Source: Dactylosporangium sp040605635 (lineage in GTDB: Bacteria; Actinomycetota; Actinomycetes; Mycobacteriales; Micromonosporaceae). From it: a stretch of DNA of 64,000 bases. The position numbers were made by a program, and so were the translations under genes. The notes beneath the pieces are model-generated. The model was not told the DNA's origin. It was given only the letters and a program-made list of their open reading frames with translations, and searched no databases. Shown in pieces: positions 16,801 through 25,013 of this stretch; position 1 is the stretch's first letter; each line of letters opens with the position of its first letter. Location of the stretch: assembly GCF_040605635.1 (NCBI RefSeq), contig NZ_JBEXDG010000034.1:47778-111777 (forward strand), read 5' to 3'.

Positions 16801-17440
16801 GGCCGCGCTGCCGTCGATGCGCGCCTTGTGCTTCGACGGCCGGGCCGACCTGTTGCTGCAGGTCGCGCTGGGTGTCGGTGCGATTGCCGTTGTGCCCGTT
16901 CTGGCCGTCGCGACCGAGGCGATCGACCTCGCCATCGGTCTGGAGGACTCGACCACGGTGCTGCAGGCGCGCACGACACTCGCCGTAGCTCACATCATGT
17001 CCGGCGCCTCCGGCGACGCCGTCGCGCGGGAGGTCGAACACGCCGTGCGGTACCGTCCGAAGGGCCGGTCATTGATTGTGCTGGCGCTCCAGGCGCTGGT
17101 CGCCCGGCAGCACGGTCCTGGGGACCAATCGCAGAAGTGTTTCGACCAGCTGTACGACGAAGCCAAGGCACGGCTCGACGCGGATAGTCTCGACTTCGCG
17201 GCGTGGGACTTCCTGGGCTACGCCATCTGCGGCCGGATGCTCGACGACACCATCCCGCTCACGCCGGCAGAGGCGGCGTTTGCCAAGGCTCGCGACCTGA
17301 CCGACCGCCCCACCTCGGGCCTGATCGGCCGACTCCGAGTCCTCGTCCGCGCGTTGGACGTGGTCGCCGCCCGCCCAGGCCGGCTTCGGCCGATTCTTGA
17401 CCTGCTCGACCAGGGCGGCACTCGGCGGAGCGGGCAGTAG
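13826..17440 (+). CDS. STAND-type NTPase with N-terminal phosphotransferase-like domain and TPR-like tail
   Basis: 1204 aa from ATG 13826, which has AAGG about 8 bases upstream; a GTG at 13817 is possible. Residues of about 1-330 form an aminoglycoside-phosphotransferase/kinase-like domain (VGHAHGDLSGRNILL near 225, LIDADHF near 252), like the ternary-complex-associated domain 9 of conflict-system proteins. An AAA/NACHT-like ATPase follows: Walker A SGPAGVGKSLLV near 441, Walker B VIVVIDSAERLL near 530, and a winged-helix region near 680-760. The C-terminal 400 residues contain helical repeats (NELGDLYKSRGWFPKASEAF) typical of TPRs. STAND proteins sense phage or other triggers and oligomerise. 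The phosphotransferase-like domain is probably signalling or inactive rather than a drug-resistance enzyme. Confidence 0.87.
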   Translation: MGGQDYRDQWAKRLDPDVVEELMRWQRSTGVELVPRGWFDDGRSASPVALVTRSGGDDSAHRLVLKFCSSDDRANRLADAWNASPDDFRTRHIAPMFRNPVYLGKVCGVFFKVATGNLLTIQALNKSLNRKEFHVYCERIMHSIIRDWNLGSVRPAGTSPTVGQFVLDIIGHRIDAVRSWGERTGELIGGEPQPLRSPDVGPAVNPFTLLSGPPARRLLEDVIVGHAHGDLSGRNILLPTQPAVDPDRYVLIDADHFATDGPLARDPMHLLVALALDWIDMHQLSVGGCRELIEVIVDPDSRAATATAGPFQRISAAIHESSGRMATDGSFGGQWTEQCLLSLVGVGLVHIGRDLKSSDPAATRRWCYELSAAAAQAYLDVVRKYDNLEVTFIRSADPSDGYGRSPTLPTTKSPADGMLNHEAEHAELRARLSGATGGVVIVSGPAGVGKSLLVNTVLAEFERGATARTMPRILHSEILAGARFDVRKMIDDIAGGREPAAAIRYGSSLAARLQATLEAVADAPVIVVIDSAERLLRPDGREFLDLDLDEALDVIARTPGHRVSVVLVTQTVPISPFAATWPTEPPPIHLSRLPYEHFVTILGVPQQPGAPGWLPMERLVDLYRLCSGNPRLAELFHATATLTRHGPAGALATTLMSLPSDEVRERLPRMLVHGLDLIPRMVVAALAAYATPVTAADAARLLEDRWTADQIDRALHDLLSHRVIRRTRDGRSYHVQPADVDWMLEDLDRDRLLARAADELSNMTAPDPRRVDDLMLHFAELQALLRAADGELAYALIEKLGHLLRAWGSERLLLAQREAVRGTIGDDYAEMENLNELGDLYKSRGWFPKASEAFGRALQYAGAVGDAANRTRIQVNLAAMYWQNGNTSQAAGYYDLARSAAQTAGDALTWMSATAGLADCYRRWGRYDDALQLAQAALGVRSIPADSDSPDDDARELTVRTVTIGLKRARWHAEIGEMAAANDAIIAAEVAGAALPSMRALCFDGRADLLLQVALGVGAIAVVPVLAVATEAIDLAIGLEDSTTVLQARTTLAVAHIMSGASGDAVAREVEHAVRYRPKGRSLIVLALQALVARQHGPGDQSQKCFDQLYDEAKARLDADSLDFAAWDFLGYAICGRMLDDTIPLTPAEAAFAKARDLTDRPTSGLIGRLRVLVRALDVVAARPGRLRPILDLLDQGGTRRSGQ

Positions 17441-17455
17441 CTCGCCGTCGAGCAA

Positions 17456-18115
17456 TCAACGCGGCCGGCGCGACGGGCGGAGCCAGCCGCGTTCCTGCGC
17501 CAGGACGATCGCCTGCGTGCGGGTCTGGACACCCATATCGCGATACAGGGCCTGCAGCTGCCGAAACATCGCCCGTTCCGAGTAGCCGACCCGGTCGGCC
17601 AACTCGGCCACGGTCGTTCCCTGAGCGAGATCGGCCAGCCACGAGAACCGGTCGATGGTCGGCACGGCGGAGATGGCAGTGAGCGCCTCCGCCCCGCTGG
17701 CGAGCGCCGTCGCAACGGAGGCTGGCATCACCGCGTTGCCCTCGACGGTGGCCTCAACACCGCGCCGCAGGCTGCTGCCGGTCACGCCGCGCGGGAGCAC
17801 GGACCGGGCACCGGCTCGGATCGCCCGTACGCCGGAAACACCAGAGTCCTCGGTCAGCAGTGCAATGACACCGAACGTCGTCCGGCCGCCGCCCAGTGCG
17901 TCGAGCGTCCCCCAGTCCTCGTCCGCGGCCAACGTCAGCAGCACGAGGGTCTGCGGCTTCCGTGACCAGGCCAGGACGTCGGCCGGTGTCTCGATGGCGT
18001 AGCCCATCGGAGCCAGGGCAGCCTCGACTCCTTGCCGGTACAGCGGCAGAGGGTCCAGCACCGCGACCCGCACCGGTGCCACAGACAGCTCATCCTCGTT
18101 CGCCACCACGATCAT
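17456..18115 (-). CDS. LuxR/NarL-type regulator with degenerate receiver
   Basis: 219 aa. The N-terminal 120 residues resemble a response-regulator receiver (VRVAVLDPLPLYRQGVEAAL), but the phospho-acceptor region reads LVLLTLAAD with no clear Asp, so phosphorylation-independent control is likely. The C-terminal 60 residues are a LuxR-like HTH (VAELADRVGYSERAMFRQLQALYRDMGVQTR). It is convergent with the STAND gene, 15 bp away, and divergent from a small gene at 18282. Confidence 0.8.
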   Translation of the reverse strand: MIVVANEDELSVAPVRVAVLDPLPLYRQGVEAALAPMGYAIETPADVLAWSRKPQTLVLLTLAADEDWGTLDALGGGRTTFGVIALLTEDSGVSGVRAIRAGARSVLPRGVTGSSLRRGVEATVEGNAVMPASVATALASGAEALTAISAVPTIDRFSWLADLAQGTTVAELADRVGYSERAMFRQLQALYRDMGVQTRTQAIVLAQERGWLRPSRRPR

Positions 18116-18281
18116 CGCGGTCCCAGACTAGACATCGATCATCGTTGCAAACCGATATCTGTTCAGCGCTTCGGGCATATTGCTGACGCCGAACGGCAGG
18201 CTCCCGCCGATGTACGGCATGGACCCGCACCGCGCCTACTCCTTACCGTCGATGTAACGCAACGTAAGGAAAGGGTGTCGA

Positions 18282-18554
18282 ATGGTCTACGACGATGACA
18301 CCGGCAGAGGCGACTTCGTCAGGACCCGACGTTCCGGGTCGGACGGGTCCGGCCGATGGACGCAGGCCAGTCGATCGAGACGGCCCGAGATCTCATCAGC
18401 GGTCCGCGACATCATCGTCAAAACCGTGCGACGGTTTCCGAGGCTCGACGCGCGGCGGATCGCCCGCCGCATCCGCGACGACAACAACCGAAACGACATC
18501 ACGGTGGCCATGGTTGAGGTCGTGATGGCCGAGCTGGGTGCGCGAGGGCGCTAA
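18282..18554 (+). CDS. Small basic protein, unknown
   Basis: 90 aa. A strong AAGGAAAGGG ribosome site lies 8-17 bases before the ATG, which supports a real gene. The N-terminal third is disordered and Arg/Ser-rich; the rest (ISSAVRDIIVKTVRRFPRL onward) is helical, ending VAMVEVVMAELGARGR. No family recognised. It shares a 166-bp divergent promoter region with the LuxR-type gene. Confidence 0.6.
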   Translation: MVYDDDTGRGDFVRTRRSGSDGSGRWTQASRSRRPEISSAVRDIIVKTVRRFPRLDARRIARRIRDDNNRNDITVAMVEVVMAELGARGR

Positions 18555-18806
18555 TAGCCGTAGCGGGAGTTACCAGGACCGCTCGTCGAAGTGGTTGCGG
18601 TCATCTTGGCCGAGAATGGGTGGCCCCAGACGCGTACCTGTGTGTCGGCACCGTTCACCCGATTGATAGGCGAGCCCACAGGCCAAGCGAACCGTGGAAA
18701 TCACGGACGGACTCGTATGGGTTTGTCCTACGTCGGGTGGGACGCTCGACGGCGATTCGGTCGGACTGCCCTTCGCCGACGTCCACGACAGGACCGGTCC
18801 TCTGGA

Positions 18807-20066
18807 TTACGGGGTGACGGACGAACTCGGCGTTGGGGCCTGTGATGGACTTCCAGCGATGGCACCTTCGCTGTCACACGCGGCTCGCCGAAGGCCATCA
18901 ATGACGGCGGTGGACGGCTCGGGGGTGGAAGGGTTGTCGCTCAGGGTATCGTCCGGCCCGATCTGGTAAGTCCGGGTAGCGGCAGTGTCCGCTCCGGCTG
19001 GTGCGACCGGTCCCAGACAAGCCACGGCGAGGACGACGACGGGGACGACGACGGGGACGACGACGGGGACTGGGGCTGTCCGCTGAGGTCGGAGTTGTTT
19101 CGCCGTGACGGCGAATCGCCACGTGATGGTGGCTGTTCCGTTGATATCCGTCGGCTGGGAGTAGACGCGGCGGATCGCACTGCCGGCGCGTAGGGCGTCG
19201 TGGGGGATGGCGACGGCCAGTCCGATGCGTTCGGCATGGTCGACCTGGACGGTGAAGTCGATGATGCCGTCGCCGACCTTTGGGGCGATCTGCACCGGCC
19301 CCGCCGGAAGGTCGCGACTGCTGGCGCACTCGGCGTCGCCGAGGTAGCGCAGGTCGCGGTCTGGGCTCTTCGGCGCGATGTAGGCCAGCGAGACGAACCG
19401 GCGGTCTCCCGGCTCGTCAGACAGCAACTGAGCGGTGCCCTTGGCTGGTTGGCTGGTGTGCTGGCCCAGGCGCAGCCAGCGGGTTTCCTCCCAGTCGTTC
19501 TTGACCGTCGGGTCTTCGACCGGGTCACCGACGCAGTAGCCGGCGAACCCGAGCGTGCAGCCGCTGTCAAACCGATCGGTTTGCGGGAATGACAGGCCGG
19601 CGCCGCTACGGGCGTAGTTGCCCAGCGGGCCGACTGCGACGCCGATGTAAGGCATGTCATAGACCTGCGCTCCCGGGCACGCGGGAGCGTTCAACCCGTG
19701 GGGTGTCGGAGGGGCGAGCAAGTTCATGCCGGACGCCACGAGCGCTGGCAGCCCGATCACAGCGGCGATGACGCCGAACCAATCCGTCCACGAACTGGTC
19801 GGTTCGTCCGCCGGCACCGGACGGGTCTTGCCCTGCGACCGGTGCCGCGCCGACGCCAGGGCGAGGATCAGGGTAGAGCTGATCAGCACGTCAATGGTCA
19901 CGATCCGCCCGACTCCGAACAGCAGCCCGCGCTGCACGAGCACGATCCGCAGTGTCGCGAGGATCAGGAAGAGGATCGCGACGCCGATCCACCACGGCAG
20001 GGCTGTGCCAGAGCGTGACGCTCGGGGTCGGAGACGGCCGAGGCCGGTACGGCGAGGGGGAGTCAC
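18807..20066 (-). CDS. Multi-pass membrane protein, unknown
   Basis: About 419 aa if started at GTG 20066. The longer frame to 20423 would collide with the divergent sigma-like gene and its extra N-terminus is Ser/Arg-rich and not protein-like, so the start is uncertain. Three membrane helices occur near the N-terminus (WWIGVAILFLILATLRIVLV; VTIDVLISSTLILALA; WFGVIAAVIGLPALVASG). A non-cytoplasmic domain of roughly 200 residues with several Cys follows, then a hydrophobic VPVVV-repeat segment and a disordered tail. The repeat is encoded by a 12-bp unit. Divergent from the sigma-like gene; perhaps its target or sensor, but this is inference. Confidence 0.6.
   Translation of the reverse strand: MTPPRRTGLGRLRPRASRSGTALPWWIGVAILFLILATLRIVLVQRGLLFGVGRIVTIDVLISSTLILALASARHRSQGKTRPVPADEPTSSWTDWFGVIAAVIGLPALVASGMNLLAPPTPHGLNAPACPGAQVYDMPYIGVAVGPLGNYARSGAGLSFPQTDRFDSGCTLGFAGYCVGDPVEDPTVKNDWEETRWLRLGQHTSQPAKGTAQLLSDEPGDRRFVSLAYIAPKSPDRDLRYLGDAECASSRDLPAGPVQIAPKVGDGIIDFTVQVDHAERIGLAVAIPHDALRAGSAIRRVYSQPTDINGTATITWRFAVTAKQLRPQRTAPVPVVVPVVVPVVVLAVACLGPVAPAGADTAATRTYQIGPDDTLSDNPSTPEPSTAVIDGLRRAACDSEGAIAGSPSQAPTPSSSVTP
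19031..19070. repeat. Short 12-bp tandem repeat inside membrane-protein gene
   Basis: About three copies of GACGACGACGGG (circular permutations) encode the VPVV repeats of the membrane protein. In-frame copy-number change would lengthen or shorten a hydrophobic segment by four residues. Confidence 0.6.
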
Positions 20067-20403
20067 GCCTTCTTCTACCGCGCGAACGGCAGCCGTGGGC
20101 AAAAGATCTATCGATCGAGTGACGTGACCCGCACGTGCCTCGAATCGACATCCGCGGTGTCCGGCCGTACGAATGGGAGCCCAGGATGACCTGGCGGGTG
20201 AATTTTTGTCATTGTGCTGCGGGAGGAATCTTGGCCGATGTAGCTTCATCGCCGCTTGAAGCCTGTGAGATGTCAAGTGTGGCGACGTTGATCGATTCTC
20301 GGCCATGGCGCGGGCGGGATGGTCGGCGTCAATCTGATGGGAGGTCGGGATTTCGATCCTGGCGGAGTTCGCGGACACCGGACGGTTCGGTGAGGCGGGA
20401 CTG

Positions 20404-21288
20404 TTGCTGCTCCGCGATGTCATGCGGGTGCAACTGAGGCGTCTGCCAATCCTGTACGCCGGCCGGCGCCTCGACGATGACTACGTCTGGGATTTCGTGC
20501 AGAGCTTCGTGGAACATCGGTGGGAACGGGCGATCCCGGCGTTGCTCGCAGAAGCCGACGATGACGAATCCTTGACTCGGCTGTTCCATCGGACCGTGTA
20601 CTACTGGCTGGTTGATCAGGTGCGCGACACCGACCGCGGGTCCGTGCTCCGCCGACTGCAAGACCTGCTGATGGCGGAACCGACGTTCGAGATGGTGCCA
20701 GCCGGTCAACCTGGAACCGGCCGGTGGCGGATGGCGGGTACCGTCGGGTCGCCCTGGGGTGGACGGCTCGACGACCTTGTCGCGGCGGCGTACACCGTAC
20801 GGGTCAGAGCAGTGCGGTGGAGCAGCGAAACGCGGCGACCACCGATCGCGTATACCCCGGATCTGATCACGGTGGTCGAGGCCGTGATGTCCGCCGCTGG
20901 ATTCGCCAGCCTCGAATTGCAGCAGCTGGTCGCGGTGATCGTGCGCCGGTTCCCTGCCACGCTGGACGCCGAACCGCGCACGATCGACGAGACGCACGAA
21001 TTCGTGCCAGCCGACGCGCCGACCCCGGAGACGGTATTTGAAGAGCGTGACGACGCGAGAGCTGCGGCGAGCGCTGCGGACAGCGTGTTCGCCCAGCTGA
21101 CTGAGGTGGAACGTCAGCTACTCCTGCTGATTGAAGACCCAGCTGCGGTTCGCGCGCACCTCCGGTGCGGGCGAAGCACCGCCTACACCCGGATCGGGAA
21201 GCTCAAGGCGCTGATCCGCGAGCTCGCCGGAAACCATGACGATCCCGAGCAAGTCGTCCGGGAGGTGCTGACGCTGTGCGCACGCTGA
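20404..21288 (+). CDS. Sigma-70-like regulator
   Basis: At least 294 aa; the frame is open upstream to 20337 and the protein-like sequence (ILAEFADTGRFGEAGLLLL) starts before the first TTG at 20404. GGGAGG at 20340-20345 lies about 6 bases before an ATT codon, so a rare ATT start near 20352 is possible. The N-terminal part resembles sigma region 2 in layout (DDDYVWDFVQSFVEHRW). The C-terminal part resembles region 4: FAQLTEVERQLLLLIEDP, then LRCGRSTAYTRIGKLKALI as the HTH. It likely directs transcription of the following genes. Confidence 0.66.
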   Translation: MLLRDVMRVQLRRLPILYAGRRLDDDYVWDFVQSFVEHRWERAIPALLAEADDDESLTRLFHRTVYYWLVDQVRDTDRGSVLRRLQDLLMAEPTFEMVPAGQPGTGRWRMAGTVGSPWGGRLDDLVAAAYTVRVRAVRWSSETRRPPIAYTPDLITVVEAVMSAAGFASLELQQLVAVIVRRFPATLDAEPRTIDETHEFVPADAPTPETVFEERDDARAAASAADSVFAQLTEVERQLLLLIEDPAAVRAHLRCGRSTAYTRIGKLKALIRELAGNHDDPEQVVREVLTLCAR

Positions 21289-21427
21289 CCGTGGGCATCC
21301 TGGAGCGCACCGTTCCGGACCAGCGCCGCAGCGAACGACTGGCCTGGGGCGTTGGACAATGCGGCAGACGTGTCGTCAACTCACAGCAGCGGGCACAACC
21401 GAGCACAGAGGCAGAGGAGGTCCCGTC

Positions 21428-22381
21428 GTGACGGCTGAGATCCCCGACCGCCTGCGCCGCCTCGTCACCTCCGCGGTGGCCCCGGCAGCGTTGACGACCG
21501 CTGGACTGCGCGAACGGTTCGGTGACCCAGCCGACATCGCACCGGCGGCAGGTCAGGTGTGGCGAGCGACCTGGGATGAGGTGTCCGGACTGGTGCTGCT
21601 GGTGGAAGCTGAGGACCGCCGATGGCGGGTGGTCCCGGTGTCCGTCGAACCTACCGGCGAGGACGAAGACAGCCTGGTCGTCGACGGGCAGGAGACAGCT
21701 TTCGGAGTGGAGGTCACCGCTTGGGCAGGTCTCGCGGTCTCGATCCCGACCGGGACGCTCAACCGGGTTGTTGACCTGTGGACGCCGGCCCTCACCGACT
21801 GGTGCCGAGCAGCGGCGCACAGATCGAGCGACAACATTCCCGACGGTGCCCGCGGTGGCCGACCGATCACCGACCCTTGGAGTCCCAGCGCCACCGTCCG
21901 GGCAAGCCTTGCTGACGATCTCGACGTCCTGGTTGGAGCGCCGTTGGTGCCCACCCAAGCGTCAGTACCAGTGGATCTGCGTGTCCCAGCCCGAGGGGTC
22001 GGCCTGTCCGCCGTTGTCGCCGCGCTGGCGGCACCGCAACCTGAGGTGTTGCAGATCTTGCAGGGCAAGCGTCTGGCGACCGCAGAACAAGCCGACGTGC
22101 TTGCCCGGGTGCTCGGGCTCACCGTCGAAGACGTCCTGGCGGCGGCCGGTGGATTGCCGACAGAGCTGGCGGTCGAGCTGGAGCACCCTCGTTGGCGCGG
22201 GACCTGGCGATCCCTGGCCCGTCGCATGAGGGGTAGCGAGGTTCAGACCCGGTTGCAGGTCGGCTTCGGTACTTTCGCCATGGCGTTCCGGCAGACCGGC
22301 AAAGCGGACCCTGACTGGCGCGGCAGAATCGGGCAGTGGCTCGTAGCCGAGCACGGCGATGAGGCACGGGATGACCAGTGA
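21428..22381 (+). CDS. HTH-type protein preceding an ImmA/IrrE-like peptidase
   Basis: 317 aa from GTG 21428, which follows GAGGAGG at 21414-21420. The N-terminal 150 residues form an unrecognised beta-rich domain. Around residues 190-250, VLQILQGKRLATAEQADVLARVLGL resembles a lambda-repressor/XRE-type helix-turn-helix. The stop overlaps the peptidase start (GTGA). HTH regulators paired with ImmA/IrrE peptidases are usually cleaved and inactivated by them on stress, which would make this pair a switch for the downstream CBASS-like genes. Confidence 0.68.
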   Translation: MTAEIPDRLRRLVTSAVAPAALTTAGLRERFGDPADIAPAAGQVWRATWDEVSGLVLLVEAEDRRWRVVPVSVEPTGEDEDSLVVDGQETAFGVEVTAWAGLAVSIPTGTLNRVVDLWTPALTDWCRAAAHRSSDNIPDGARGGRPITDPWSPSATVRASLADDLDVLVGAPLVPTQASVPVDLRVPARGVGLSAVVAALAAPQPEVLQILQGKRLATAEQADVLARVLGLTVEDVLAAAGGLPTELAVELEHPRWRGTWRSLARRMRGSEVQTRLQVGFGTFAMAFRQTGKADPDWRGRIGQWLVAEHGDEARDDQ

Positions 22382-23412
22382 CGAATCGGACGTCCACGGC
22401 GGTACGTGCCCAGGTTGACCTAATGATGCAGGTCGTCGAACGGGACCATCCCGGGGCCTTGGAGCGTTTGCGGGGCGGTGCCATCCAGGAGCTGCGGACA
22501 TGGTCTGACGTGCAGGTGAAGCTAACCGCCGAGGTGCAGACCTCCGGCCTCTGCTCGGTCGCCGGTGGGTACAAGCCCGCGACCATGCCGCCGTCGCTGT
22601 GGGTCGCGAATGCCTCCTCGCCGGGCCGCCGACAGTTCACGGTGCTGCATGAACTCGGTCATCACCTGCAGAACACCGATCCTGGCCTCGGGACCGGCCT
22701 GCTGAACGCCGACGAGGACGGGTTCGAGGACGCGGCCTGCGACCTGTTTGCCGCCCGGGTACTGCTCCCCGACGACTTGGTCGCCGCCTGCTTCGGCGAC
22801 CGGACACCCACCCCGGGCGACATCGTCGCGCTCTACAGGAGGTCCACCGCCTCGCGGGCCGCGTGCGTCGTGCGCGCGGTCGAGCACCTGCGCAGTTTCG
22901 GCGCGGTGGTGCTGTACGACACCGACGGCATCGTGTCGTTCGCCGCAGGTCGGGGCAGCGTCTACCCGCCGGCCCGCGGCAGCGACCAGTCACAGACCCC
23001 GCTGGTCGCCGCGGCACTGCAGCATCTCGACCGCCCCGACGGTGTGCCGATCACCGTCAGCGACACCGTCATCGCATATCGGACGGGGCACACCAGCGGC
23101 CGGCTGTACGGGCAGGCCGCCTGGTGCGACGGCTTTCTCGTCGCGGTCCTGGTCGAAGATCACGCACCGTGGCAGTCCTTCTCCCCGACCCGACCGCCGA
23201 TCACTATGTCGCAGCCGCGCTGGGCGGGCTGTGAGCTGTGCCAGGACTCCTTCGAGGTCACCGGTGCCTGCGCCACCTGCCGTGAACCGCGTTGCCCGTC
23301 CGGGCACTGTGCTTGCACGATGCGGCGGCAACGGCGCTGCGAACGATGCACGATGACCTACGACAAGGCGATGTTCGTCGGCACCGGCACGGTCTGCCGG
23401 GAGTGCATCTGA
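22378..23412 (+). CDS. ImmA/IrrE-like metallopeptidase with C-terminal zinc-finger cluster
   Basis: 344 aa. HELGHH at residues 91-96 and downstream Glu in GFEDAACDLFAARVLLP (near 117) form the gluzincin zinc site of the ImmA/IrrE (M78) family. The C-terminal 60 residues hold a dense cysteine array (CELC, CATC, CPSGHC, CERC, CREC) likely to bind zinc. ImmA-type enzymes cut XRE-type repressors; the natural substrate here is the HTH-type protein just upstream, whose gene overlaps by 4 bp. The cysteine-rich tail is an unusual addition that might sense a ligand or redox state. Confidence 0.86.
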   Translation: MTNRTSTAVRAQVDLMMQVVERDHPGALERLRGGAIQELRTWSDVQVKLTAEVQTSGLCSVAGGYKPATMPPSLWVANASSPGRRQFTVLHELGHHLQNTDPGLGTGLLNADEDGFEDAACDLFAARVLLPDDLVAACFGDRTPTPGDIVALYRRSTASRAACVVRAVEHLRSFGAVVLYDTDGIVSFAAGRGSVYPPARGSDQSQTPLVAAALQHLDRPDGVPITVSDTVIAYRTGHTSGRLYGQAAWCDGFLVAVLVEDHAPWQSFSPTRPPITMSQPRWAGCELCQDSFEVTGACATCREPRCPSGHCACTMRRQRRCERCTMTYDKAMFVGTGTVCRECI

Positions 23413-23496
23413 CCTTGGACGGATCGCCGGATGCGTCGTCAGGTAGGGGTGAGGGCCAACAGGCCCTTCAGCACCCACCGGGGTGTTGCGAAAAGA

Positions 23497-23522
23497 CGTG
23501 CCGCACCGCGAAGTGCGGCACG
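23497..23522 (+). terminator. Hairpin between peptidase and CD-NTase genes
   Basis: CGTGCCGCA and TGCGGCACG form a perfect 9-bp stem with an 8-base loop. No T-run follows. It may attenuate or terminate transcription, or process the message, so the CBASS-like genes may be set at a different level from the regulator pair. Confidence 0.5.
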
Positions 23523-23541
23523 CGACCTTGGGAGCCGCAAT

Positions 23542-24564
23542 ATGGGGCACACCGCCGACCTGTTGTCCACCGTCCGTACGATGATCGACGCTGAAGACGC
23601 ACCGCTGAAAGAAGCCCGCAACCGCCTCGAGCTGGTCCGCGACCTCGCCGAAGGCTTCCCCGGTTCGCTGCGCACCTACAGCAGCGGATCGCTCGCGCAC
23701 CACACCATGAACCACCCGGTGACCGACGGCGACGGAGGTCTCGTCCTCGATCGCCGCTGCTACCCAAAGCTCGGCCCGGAGGGCGGCGGGGAGTCTCCGA
23801 CCGACGTGGCCGAGAAGCTGTGCGCGTTGCTCGGTCCGGGGGTGCGTGAGGAGTACCCGAAGGCCCGGTGCGGCACCTCCAAGCGCGGCCCGAAGATCTC
23901 CTTCGGCAAGCCCGTCAACGGCCAAGACCCTACCGTCGATATGGTCGTGGCGCTCACCCGGCGCGACGGTGACGGTCTGTGGATCCCAAACCTGGACAAA
24001 GACCGGTGGGAGCCGTCCCACCCTGAAGGCCACGTCGAGCTGTTCAACGCTGCCCCGGCGTCGCTGCGCCAGCTGCGCCGGGTCGTGATTCGGCTGTTGA
24101 AGGCGTGGAACAAGCAGTTCGACACGCCCGGCCTGTCGTCGTTCCACCTCTCCGTACTGGCCTGGGAGTTCGTGACCAGTGGCATGGGGGTGCCGGTCGC
24201 CTTGCGCACCGTGCTGGACAAGGCGGCCACCCGGATCAGCCGGGGCACCGCCACCCAGGACCCAGCTGGTGTTTCCGCTCCGCTCAAGCTGATGCTGGGC
24301 CGTGACGTCGTGGCCCGCCGGCTCCGTAAGGCTGCCGACGCGGTGACCGAGGCGATCGACAACGACAGTGATGATCAGGCCGTGCAGGCCGCTCTGCACC
24401 AAATGTTCTGGAAGTACATCGACGACCCGGCCGGTGGCGGGCTCGCCGGTGCCGTTGGTCTCCTGCGGCCCCGCACACCGGTCTCTACCACGGCGCTCGG
24501 CCTCGGCGGCGCGGCGTCACTGATCGTGCCGACCCGCGCCTACGGTGGCCGGTCACCGCAGTGA
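23542..24564 (+). CDS. CD-NTase-like nucleotidyltransferase (CBASS synthase)
   Basis: 340 aa; ATG 23542 has GGGAG about 10 bases upstream. The nucleotidyltransferase active site is clear: Gly-Ser at 49-50 (SSGSLAHHT), DGD at 62-64, and a third Asp in DPTVDMVVAL near 135. GS followed by DxD about 12 residues later is the signature of SMODS-type CD-NTases that make cyclic oligonucleotides on phage infection. The C-terminal helices match the usual helical domain. The next gene encodes an E2-like protein, overlapping by 4 bp, as in short type II CBASS. Confidence 0.85.
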   Translation: MGHTADLLSTVRTMIDAEDAPLKEARNRLELVRDLAEGFPGSLRTYSSGSLAHHTMNHPVTDGDGGLVLDRRCYPKLGPEGGGESPTDVAEKLCALLGPGVREEYPKARCGTSKRGPKISFGKPVNGQDPTVDMVVALTRRDGDGLWIPNLDKDRWEPSHPEGHVELFNAAPASLRQLRRVVIRLLKAWNKQFDTPGLSSFHLSVLAWEFVTSGMGVPVALRTVLDKAATRISRGTATQDPAGVSAPLKLMLGRDVVARRLRKAADAVTEAIDNDSDDQAVQAALHQMFWKYIDDPAGGGLAGAVGLLRPRTPVSTTALGLGGAASLIVPTRAYGGRSPQ

Positions 24565-25013
24565 AGCACCTCCCGTGGCGAGCGCCGGCCTGGCACGCCA
24601 GGCCGGCGCTGCGGCTGCGTTTTCTCGCCGAGCTCACCGGCACCGGGATCACGGTCCGCCCGATCCGCCCGCCGCGCCGCTACCGCGGCGGCTTCGCGGT
24701 GCGCTGCACGGTGACCCCGCCCGGCGTCGAACCGCGCGAGGTGACGATCGTCTTCGCCGTTGGGTCGCCGGAAGTACCGCGGGTCTTCGTGGACGGACCG
24801 ACCGAGTCACCACACCGGTATCTCTCCGACGGACTGTGCATGTGGTTCCCCTTCGACGGCCCCGACCAGCGATGGCTGCGCGGTGACGGCGCCGCCGCGC
24901 TCCTCGGCCACATCATCATTCACTTGATCAAGGAAGAATGGTGGCGGCGGACCGGTGAGTGGGTCGGCGCCGAGGCACCCCACGACGCCCGGGAGGACCA
25001 GGAGAGCCCATGA
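24561..25013 (+). CDS. E2-like (ubiquitin-conjugating fold) CBASS accessory protein
   Basis: 150 aa. PHRYLSDGLCMWFP (Cys at residue 93) followed by a helical HIIIHLIKEEWWRRTGEW matches bacterial E2-like proteins found with CD-NTases, where the Cys forms a thioester and the protein primes the synthase. No E1 or JAB gene is present, which fits the short form of type II CBASS. GTG start overlaps the CD-NTase stop, and its own stop overlaps the next ATG. Confidence 0.82.
   Translation: MKHLPWRAPAWHARPALRLRFLAELTGTGITVRPIRPPRRYRGGFAVRCTVTPPGVEPREVTIVFAVGSPEVPRVFVDGPTESPHRYLSDGLCMWFPFDGPDQRWLRGDGAAALLGHIIIHLIKEEWWRRTGEWVGAEAPHDAREDQESP

Noticed and set aside
19031..19070. CRISPR array or satellite
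   Set aside because: Only about three 12-bp units in frame inside a coding region, no spacers. No CRISPR array was seen anywhere in the window.
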